Source of the DNA: Actinomycetes bacterium
GTDB lineage: Bacteria; Actinomycetota; Acidimicrobiia; Acidimicrobiales; Palsa-688
Assembly (NCBI GenBank): GCA_021819345.1
Contig: JAKARG010000094.1
Location: forward strand, 1-9,727
Direction: 5' to 3'
Length of the DNA: 9,727 nucleotides
The position numbers and the translations under genes are program-made. Under the pieces are notes generated by a model, which was given only the letters and a program-made list of their open reading frames with translations, was not told the DNA's origin and did not search any database. Of this stretch, positions 5,991 to 9,727 are shown in pieces. Each line of letters begins with the position of its first letter. Within the stretch, counting starts at the first letter, position 1.

Positions 5991-6512
5991 GGGCATTGCT
6001 GTCCGTCCTCGACGAGAACCGCCTGGCCCTGCCGCTTCGACCCGGGCTCACCGGGGACTAACCCCGAGGCCACGCGACTCCTTGACGCCCCCCATGGCCG
6101 CCGGGCATCTCGGCATCGTGCACCGGTCCTTCGGTCCCGGCGAGCTGAGAGCACTGATTCTGTCCGCCGGATCACGACCCGAGGGTAGGGCAGCATCCGG
6201 CTGTTCTCCGACACCCCTCTCGGACCTGCCCGAGCCCGAGGCCATGGCGCGAACTGATGACCCGGGAGGAGGCCGCGGCGACCCGAGAGCCCTACCCGCG
6301 AGTCGGCCGTCTCCTGCACGTTCCAGCGGGGCGAAGGGCCCGAATCGCCGCAGGGCCCGCCGGGCCGAAGAGACGACCCGGGCCACCGTGCAGCCGGCTT
6401 CGCCGGGAACCGGCTCGCCCTCCAGGCCGGCCCGAGGTAGTCGTCAGGAAGCCGGCCCGGACCAGTCGCCGTCCAGGGCGCAGACGGGCACTACCCGTCG
6501 ACCACGATCACT
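5991..6512. other. no gene recognised; contains one short repeat
   Basis: A GC-rich stretch between the two 150-bp repeats. Long open frames exist on both strands but they contradict each other, have Arg/Pro/Gly-rich translations and lack ribosome sites or motifs. One runs on through the tRNA fragment. Only the 30-bp repeat at 6394-6423 stands out. Confidence 0.5.
6394..6423. repeat. 30-bp repeat, second copy (first at 2114-2142)
   Basis: Same orientation as the copy at 2114-2142, with one substitution and one extra base. It is followed by a further GC-rich inverted segment. Its presence on both sides of the cargo operon and IS, and nowhere obvious in the chromosomal part, ties it to the element. 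Confidence 0.45.
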
Positions 6513-6534
6513 GGCTGACCTGGCCAGCTCAGCC
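6513..6534. repeat. 22-bp near-perfect palindrome
   Basis: GGCTGA-C-CTGGCCAG-C-TCAGCC pairs at 10 of 11 positions per arm. It lies 24 bp left of repeat copy B, so both copies have a dyad near their left edge though of different sequence. Possible protein-binding site near the element end. Confidence 0.5.
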
Positions 6535-6547
6535 TGGGATGGACCGC

Positions 6548-6559
6548 GTGTCGCGACAC
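6548..6559. repeat. 12-bp perfect palindrome at the edge of copy B
   Basis: GTGTCGCGACAC is a perfect dyad that runs into the first bases of repeat copy B. It stands about 145 bp from the attachment core, a plausible distance for accessory binding in a recombination complex. No proof of function. Confidence 0.45.
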
Positions 6560-6706
6560 CCAACAGCCGACCCAACAAAACCGTGCCGTCTCGTCGCCCG
6601 AGGTCGCGCGGCGTAGCGGCCGTTCGGGCAGGCACCGCCGCTGACCAGCCAGAACACCACGGGGTGCGACGCAGCTGGACCCGCCGGCACGTACCTGGCC
6701 GGCCTC
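6558..6706 (+). repeat. 149-bp direct repeat, copy B, abutting the tRNA fragment
   Basis: Partner of copy A (5841-5990). Its similarity ends at CGGCCTC, where the tRNA anticodon loop begins, so its right edge coincides with the attachment core. The octamer ACCCAACA occurs twice 12 bp apart near its left end and is kept in copy A as CCCAACA; such short direct repeats resemble integrase arm sites. The copy is the innermost element DNA at attR. Confidence 0.7.
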
Positions 6707-6745
6707 ATAATCCCTCGGTCGTGGGTTCGATCCCCACCGGGCCCA
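6704..6745 (+). other. attR: 3' half of a tRNA with anticodon CAT (tRNA-Met or Ile2)
   Basis: The sequence gives an anticodon loop CTCATAA (anticodon CAT at 6706-6708), the 3' strand TCCCT of the anticodon stem and a five-base variable region. It continues with a T-arm GTGGG-TTCGATC-CCCAC and an acceptor strand CGGGCCC with discriminator A. The needed 5' parts (acceptor GGGCCCG, D-arm, AGGGA-like stem) are absent: the five bases before the loop do not pair. The base before the CC stretch rules out the three G-C pairs of initiator tRNA, so the source is elongator tRNA-Met or the CAT-anticodon Ile tRNA. CCA is not encoded. A lone 3' half next to mobile DNA is the classic right attachment scar. 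It is not a working tRNA. Confidence 0.88.
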
Positions 6746-6756
6746 CGGTAGGTACC

Positions 6757-6772
6757 GACTGCCGGGGCAGTC
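6757..6772. terminator. hairpin between the tRNA scar and the Tad operon
   Basis: GACTGC-CGGG-GCAGTC forms a 6-bp stem with a four-base loop, with inner bases also complementary. It lies 12 bases past the tRNA 3' end and 64 bases past the stop of the last Tad gene, so it could end the original tRNA transcript, the converging pilus operon, or both. No T-run is present. Confidence 0.4.
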
Positions 6773-6836
6773 GCCGGTCGAAGCCGGGCGGGAGCGCAAT
6801 GCTCGGCAGACCGGAGCGCGCGGCGAAGGCGGGTGC

Positions 6837-7385
6837 TCAGCAAAGGAGGGGATCGGTCGGCTCGGGGACCGGGAGTGGCGACCGGGGAGCCTCCTCTGCG
6901 GTGGCTGTCGCAGTGGCAGCGACGTCCCAGGAGTTGTCGTAGCCAGGGATCGCGCGGCCGAAGATGCCCCGTACCTCGGCCCGGCCGGCAAGGGTCACCC
7001 GGGGGCCCGAGATCCCGATCCAGAGGCGGAGGTGGTCGAGGTGGAGGTCCCCCTGGGCGGCCAAGGACTCGCAGACGGTCTCTGCTGTCGCCGTCGGTGC
7101 GAGCACCACCTGTCCGGTGCGGTAGAACACCGCCCGGTCGATCCCGGCTCCGGCGGCGTCGCTCGTCGCCGAGGTGAGCGCGTCGGCGAGCTGGCGCTGA
7201 CCGAGGAGGGCAAGCGCTCCGTCGGCAGTCATCGTGGCGAGCAGCAGCAGGATCAACATTCCGACGGGGGCGAGCACCAGCGTGCTGCCCCGGTCGCTCC
7301 GGTACCGAGCGCGACCAGCGGGCTCCGACTCGGGTCGGTCCCGCCGGGCGGCTCGCCGCGGCGCCTCCCCCGGTCTCAGTTGCAC
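6837..7385 (-). CDS. TadG/TadE-like pilus assembly protein
   Basis: 182 residues. A basic N-terminal tail (1-30) is followed by DRGSTLVLAPVGMLILLLLA, one membrane helix at about 35-60 set behind a charged Asp-Arg-Gly. Then comes the GQRQLADALTSATSDAAGAG segment that is typical of actinobacterial TadE/TadG-like proteins. The rest is an exported domain ending in a Pro-rich tail with a terminal Cys. Such proteins are minor components of the Flp/Tad pilus. The GTG at 7385 overlaps the previous gene's stop by 10 bp, suggesting coupled translation; a later start is possible because no strong ribosome site is seen. It is the last gene of the operon, 92 bp from the tRNA scar, and appears whole, so integration has not cut it. 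Confidence 0.72.
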   Translation of the reverse strand: MQLRPGEAPRRAARRDRPESEPAGRARYRSDRGSTLVLAPVGMLILLLLATMTADGALALLGQRQLADALTSATSDAAGAGIDRAVFYRTGQVVLAPTATAETVCESLAAQGDLHLDHLRLWIGISGPRVTLAGRAEVRGIFGRAIPGYDNSWDVAATATATAEEAPRSPLPVPEPTDPLLC

Positions 7386-7918
7386 TGTGAGGTCCCGGGA
7401 AGTCCGCTGCGATAGGGGGCGATCAGCTCGGACGCCCGGGCGGCCACCTCGCCGCCGGCGCCGACCCGGCCGATCCAGGGCAGCCGCAGGCCTGGGGCCG
7501 GGTAGCGGACGGTGACTGTCACCCTCGCGCAGCGAGCCCAGCTGCTGGTGACGGTGTCGACGGTGGCCTCACTGGTCGACAGGCCCCAACCCTGGAGGGC
7601 GATGTCGGCGCCCGCCAGGGCCGCGCCGGCGGCCGAGGTCGGGTTGGCGGCGTCGACGTAGCTGGTCGCAGCGAGCCTGGCCGCTCCGGCGAGGGCGAGC
7701 TTGGTGTCTATCGTCGCCCACACCCCGGCGACGAGCATGGCCCCGGCGATGAAGATGAGAGCACCGAAGAGCAGGCCTTCGAAGCCACCGACGAAGCCGG
7801 CATCAGTCCCGCCCCGGCGCGCCGCGCTCCTTGCCAGTCTCGCCCGCGTGGTTGGGGAGCGCCCGGCTCCTGGCCTGGCCGGGGAGCGGACGTCGGCGCC
7901 GGCATCACGGGGCGCCAT
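7376..7918 (-). CDS. TadE-like minor pilin
   Basis: 180 residues. After a long Arg/Ala/Pro-rich tail (1-39) comes GFVGGFEGLLFGALIFIAGA, which matches the TadE pattern of a Gly-ended leader, a Glu a few residues into the mature part, and a hydrophobic helix (about 46-70). A prepilin peptidase could cut before the hydrophobic part. The exported part has two cysteines (in WARCARV and near the end in TSQCN). The ATG at 7918 overlaps the upstream stop by 14 bp, so the N-terminal tail may be shorter in reality. It acts at the cytoplasmic membrane in pilus assembly. Assignment rests on the helix pattern and on its neighbours. Confidence 0.75.
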   Translation of the reverse strand: MAPRDAGADVRSPARPGAGRSPTTRARLARSAARRGGTDAGFVGGFEGLLFGALIFIAGAMLVAGVWATIDTKLALAGAARLAATSYVDAANPTSAAGAALAGADIALQGWGLSTSEATVDTVTSSWARCARVTVTVRYPAPGLRLPWIGRVGAGGEVAARASELIAPYRSGLPGTSQCN

Positions 7919-8309
7919 GGAACACCTGGGTCGGGACCGTCACGGTCCGCTCGATCCGTCTCGACAGCCCCGGCAGCGGGAGCGTGGCGCTGCTGTAGGC
8001 GATCACGCGCAGGCTGACCATCCGGTCGTCGACCTCTACCCAGTCGAAGCGGGTGTGGGCAGCTCCCCAGCTCCCGAGGTCGGCCACGGCGACCGCCTCG
8101 GCGGCAGCCTCGTCCGCCGGGTCACCACCAGCGCGGGCCACCGTGGTCGCAGCGTCGGTCGCAGCCGCAGTGACGAGGGAGGTCACGTACAGGTGGAACA
8201 GGACCTGGACGCAGAACAGCAAGAGGACGAAGAAGACCAGGAAGCCGAACACCGTCCCGAATATCGAGGTGCCACTGTCCCTGTCTTGCGGGACCCCTGG
8301 TGCGGGCAA
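7905..8309 (-). CDS. TadE-like minor pilin, start uncertain
   Basis: From TTG 8309 the protein has 134 residues: a short front DRDSGTSIFG, one strongly hydrophobic helix (FGTVFGFLVFFVLLLFCVQV, about 17-42), then TAAATDAATTVARAGGDPAD and an exported domain of beta strands. This is the shape of TadE/TadF family proteins. The frame stays open back to a GTG at 8426, but that would overlap the Flp-like gene by 112 bp and add an unlikely tail, so I chose the first start after the upstream stop (TAG at 8315-8317). No clear ribosome site marks the TTG; coupling to the upstream gene is likely. Start confidence is low; the gene itself is likely. Confidence 0.7.
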   Translation of the reverse strand: MPAPGVPQDRDSGTSIFGTVFGFLVFFVLLLFCVQVLFHLYVTSLVTAAATDAATTVARAGGDPADEAAAEAVAVADLGSWGAAHTRFDWVEVDDRMVSLRVIAYSSATLPLPGLSRRIERTVTVPTQVFHGAP

Positions 8310-8314
8310 CCCGA

Positions 8315-8545
8315 CTAGCAGCCCTGGCTGGATGGGGTGCCCCCGGGAGAGACACCAGTGACGCAGCTCACCTGGTTGTCGACGTGCTTCACCGCCGTCG
8401 ACAGAGTGCCGCTGAAGGCGATCCACATCGCTACTCCGAGGAATGCCATGACGAGCACTGCTATTGCCGCGGATATGACACCTTCGCCCCGTTCATCTCG
8501 TGCTCCGAGATCGGGCCTGCGATCCGTGGTGTCGTTGGGCTCCAT
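8315..8545 (-). CDS. small Flp-type pilin-like protein
   Basis: 76 residues with a charged leader ending ARDERGEG, then one hydrophobic helix VISAAIAVLVMAFLGVAMWI (about 23-44) and a short polar tail with two cysteines (61 and 76) that could form a disulfide. Size, charge pattern and place between tadC and the tadE-like genes fit the main Flp pilin or a pilin-like subunit. The classic Flp cleavage pattern G/xxxxEY is not met exactly, so cleavage by the prepilin peptidase is only likely. The ATG at 8545 has GGAGGAG five bases upstream, the best ribosome site of this operon, as expected for an abundant subunit. It lies 60 bp behind tadC. Confidence 0.68.
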   Translation of the reverse strand: MEPNDTTDRRPDLGARDERGEGVISAAIAVLVMAFLGVAMWIAFSGTLSTAVKHVDNQVSCVTGVSPGGTPSSQGC

Positions 8546-8560
8546 GTCAGCTCCTCCGGT

Positions 8561-8603
8561 TTGTTCGGTTGGTTCGGTTCGACGGGTGCAGTCGGGTGCA
8601 GTC
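8561..8603. repeat. short tandem repeats between tadC and the pilin gene
   Basis: CGGGTGCAGT occurs twice head to tail (8583-8602), and TTCGGTTGG/TTCGGTTCG forms a second tandem pair beside it. They fill most of the 60-bp gap upstream of the pilin ribosome site. They may come from slippage or affect mRNA processing; no promoter is visible. Confidence 0.5.
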
Positions 8604-8605
8604 GG

Positions 8606-9508
8606 TCAGGCGTTGGCGAAGACCCGCAGGGCCGCGAGCACCGGCACGGCGAGCAGGATTGCGCCGGGGACGAGGGCTGCAACGCTGACCGGGATCCACA
8701 CCTGTTCGCCGCGGCGCTCCATCTCCTCGACGGTGCGGCGCTGGAGCTCCTTGCGGGTTTGGCGGGCCTCGGCACTGACCAGGCGTCCGAGGTCGGGTGC
8801 CTCACCCTGCAGGGCGAGGACCCTGACCAAGCGGGTGAGCGGAGCTACGCCGACCAGCTCGGCCCACTCCTCCAAGGCGGCGACCTCGCTCACCCCCTGG
8901 TGGATCCGGTTCGTGACCGCCACGAGATCGGTGGCGCAGCAGCCCCGGCCTCGACCGGCCAGGCGGCTGAGCGCCGAACCGAGGGAGAAGCCTGCGTTGA
9001 GCAGGGTGGCGAGCTGTTCGGCGACGATGGGCAACTCTCGGCCGACCTGGTCCTGCCAGTGCTTGGAGGAGCTCGCCAGTCGTTGCTCGATCAGCAAGAA
9101 CGCGAGGAGGGGACCTCCGGCCAGCAGGAGCACGGCGAGGGCGAGCGGGAGACCCGCGGTGGTGGTTGCCAGGGCGGCTGCCGCTACGGCGAGCATCCAG
9201 GCGAGCTCTCGGAGGCGGAACCGGGTGGCGTCGAGTGGGGAGTGGACCCGGCGCAGCCGGCGAGAGACCGGCTCGCTCACCCCGAGCAGGCCGGAGAGAC
9301 GGTCGCCGAGCGTGCGGGCCAGCTCTCCGGCGAGGGCGCCGAGCGACGACGCGGCCGAGGTGCGCGCCAGGGGTCTCGACGGTGGCGACGGATGGAACGG
9401 AGCGAGCCGCTCGGCGAGGGACGGGCGGCCGAGCCTGGACCAGCCCGCGAGCAGCAGGGATGCGCCCAACCACAAGGCCAAACCGGCTGCGACGAGAAGG
9501 CGGATCAC
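8606..9508 (-). CDS. tadC: TadC, inner-membrane platform protein of the Tad pilus
   Basis: 300 residues, normal for TadC. It has an N-terminal membrane helix (about 5-22), a pair of helices at about 105-145, the type II secretion F domain at about 155-285, and a last helix ending ALRVFANA. The F domain shows ELPIVAEQLATLLNAGFSLG, a Ser/Ala/Leu helix, and EEWAELVGVAPLTRLVRVLA, the pattern seen in TadC rather than GspF itself. With TadB it forms the platform on which the TadA/CpaF ATPase drives pilin assembly. GTG 9508 overlaps the tadB stop by 4 bp (GTGA), a standard coupled arrangement. Confidence 0.88.
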   Translation of the reverse strand: MIRLLVAAGLALWLGASLLLAGWSRLGRPSLAERLAPFHPSPPSRPLARTSAASSLGALAGELARTLGDRLSGLLGVSEPVSRRLRRVHSPLDATRFRLRELAWMLAVAAAALATTTAGLPLALAVLLLAGGPLLAFLLIEQRLASSSKHWQDQVGRELPIVAEQLATLLNAGFSLGSALSRLAGRGRGCCATDLVAVTNRIHQGVSEVAALEEWAELVGVAPLTRLVRVLALQGEAPDLGRLVSAEARQTRKELQRRTVEEMERRGEQVWIPVSVAALVPGAILLAVPVLAALRVFANA

Positions 9509-9727
9509 CCCCGGGCCACCTGGCTCGAGCGACCGAAGATCCGGGGCTCGTCGGGGAGGACCAAGAGCCTTCCCGCCCAGAGCCAGCAGGCCACGACCGC
9601 AGCGACCGCCACGACCACTGCGAGCTGGGCCCCGCTGCCGCGGTAGGCAGCGCGACCCGGACCGATCGCCAGGCCGGCGACGGCCATGCCGACGGGGACC
9701 AGCAGGACGAAGATACGGGCGAAGCGG
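9505..9727 (-). CDS. tadB: TadB, C-terminal end only
   Basis: The last 73 codons are visible, running off the right edge of the window. Two hydrophobic stretches are seen, RIFVLLVPVGMAVAGLAIG and LAVVVAVAAVVACWLWAGRL, followed by LLVLPDEPRIFG, which is the common tail of actinobacterial TadB proteins. An internal ATG at 9687 is not the start because the frame remains open and hydrophobic before it. TadB is the second membrane platform protein of the Flp/Tad system and normally follows the tadA/cpaF ATPase gene, which should lie just beyond 9727. Confidence 0.78.
   Translation of the reverse strand, partial: RFARIFVLLVPVGMAVAGLAIGPGRAAYRGSGAQLAVVVAVAAVVACWLWAGRLLVLPDEPRIFGRSSQVARG

Larger units (their letters stand above)
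1..6745. mobile_element. right-hand part of an integrative (AICE-like) element
   Basis: The stretch left of the tRNA 3' fragment carries genes usual in actinomycete integrative elements (Pra/SCO3933-like regulator, XRE-TPR-type regulator), an odd-composition cargo operon, an insertion sequence, gene relics and subterminal repeats. The stretch right of it is a housekeeping-like Tad pilus operon. In a tRNA-integrated element the 3' fragment lies at the end away from the intact tRNA and in the same orientation, so the element must extend leftward from 6745. No integrase, replication or transfer gene is visible; these are inferred to lie beyond position 1. The left boundary is outside the window. 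The element type is inferred from gene content, not proven. Confidence 0.7.

Noticed and set aside
6257..6616. 119-residue plus-strand frame beginning MTREEAAATREPYP
   Set aside because: Third-position bias is mixed, there is no ribosome site, and the frame extends into repeat copy B, so it is probably chance.
6677..6745. possible complete tRNA starting at GGACCCG (6677)
   Set aside because: The first seven bases nearly pair with the acceptor strand, but the distance to the anticodon loop is too short, there is no D-arm, and the bases before the loop do not pair with TCCCT.
6529..6843. minus-strand frame containing GGDRTHDRGIMRPA
   Set aside because: This peptide is the well-known false translation of a tRNA 3' half read backwards; here it is the attR scar.
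5938..6942. 334-residue open frame on the plus strand
   Set aside because: It crosses the tRNA fragment and the element/chromosome border and enters the tadG-like gene antisense, so it cannot be a real gene.
8300..9646. 448-residue open frame on the plus strand
   Set aside because: It runs antisense to tadC and the flp-like gene and has no recognisable domain or ribosome site.
1..9727. CRISPR array, rRNA genes or known riboswitch
   Set aside because: No regularly spaced repeats, no rRNA signature sequences and no recognisable riboswitch core were seen on either strand.

Overview
The window is GC-rich actinobacterial DNA. Evidence is the G/C-biased codon use, GGAGGAG-type ribosome sites with many GTG starts, genes typical of actinomycete integrative elements, and an actinobacterial Tad/Flp pilus operon. 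I cannot name the genus. The Tad minor pilins look more like those of non-Streptomyces actinobacteria, possibly Acidimicrobiia, but this is an impression only.

The window crosses the right end of an integrated mobile element. Positions 1 to about 6745 are element DNA and 6746 to 9727 are host chromosome. The boundary is a 42-nt 3' half of an elongator-type tRNA with anticodon CAT (6704-6745), with no matching 5' half. This is the usual attR scar of an integrative element that recombined into a tRNA gene.

Left part (minus strand): a regulatory block typical of actinomycete integrative and conjugative elements (AICEs). It reads antibiotic-biosynthesis-monooxygenase-like protein, then an XRE-family HTH protein with a long helical-repeat C-terminus (start overlapping the previous stop), then a Pra/SCO3933-like small regulator cut by the window edge. 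The transfer, replication and integrase genes and the intact tRNA should lie to the left, outside the window.

Middle: 2010-2530 carries no intact gene, only apparent 3' relics and repeats. A textbook promoter (TTGACA-17-GATACT) then drives a two-gene cargo operon of visibly lower GC: an exported 257-aa protein with four cysteines, and a 189-aa lipoprotein 13 bp downstream. I recognise no function for either. An ISL3-family insertion sequence (4082-5556) sits just behind this operon with 8-bp target duplications and 23-bp inverted ends, but its transposase carries a one-base frameshift. An 11-bp inverted repeat in its leader could hide the transposase ribosome site in read-through mRNA.

From 5565 to 6706 I see no convincing gene. 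It holds two diverged 150-bp direct repeats (about 71% identical, nearly gap-free). The right copy stops exactly where the tRNA fragment begins. Several palindromes lie beside them.

Right part (minus strand, chromosome): tadB (C-terminal end), tadC, a small Flp-like pilin and three TadE/TadG-like minor pilin genes. Several overlap by a few bases, and together they form one operon for a type IVc (Flp/Tad) pilus.
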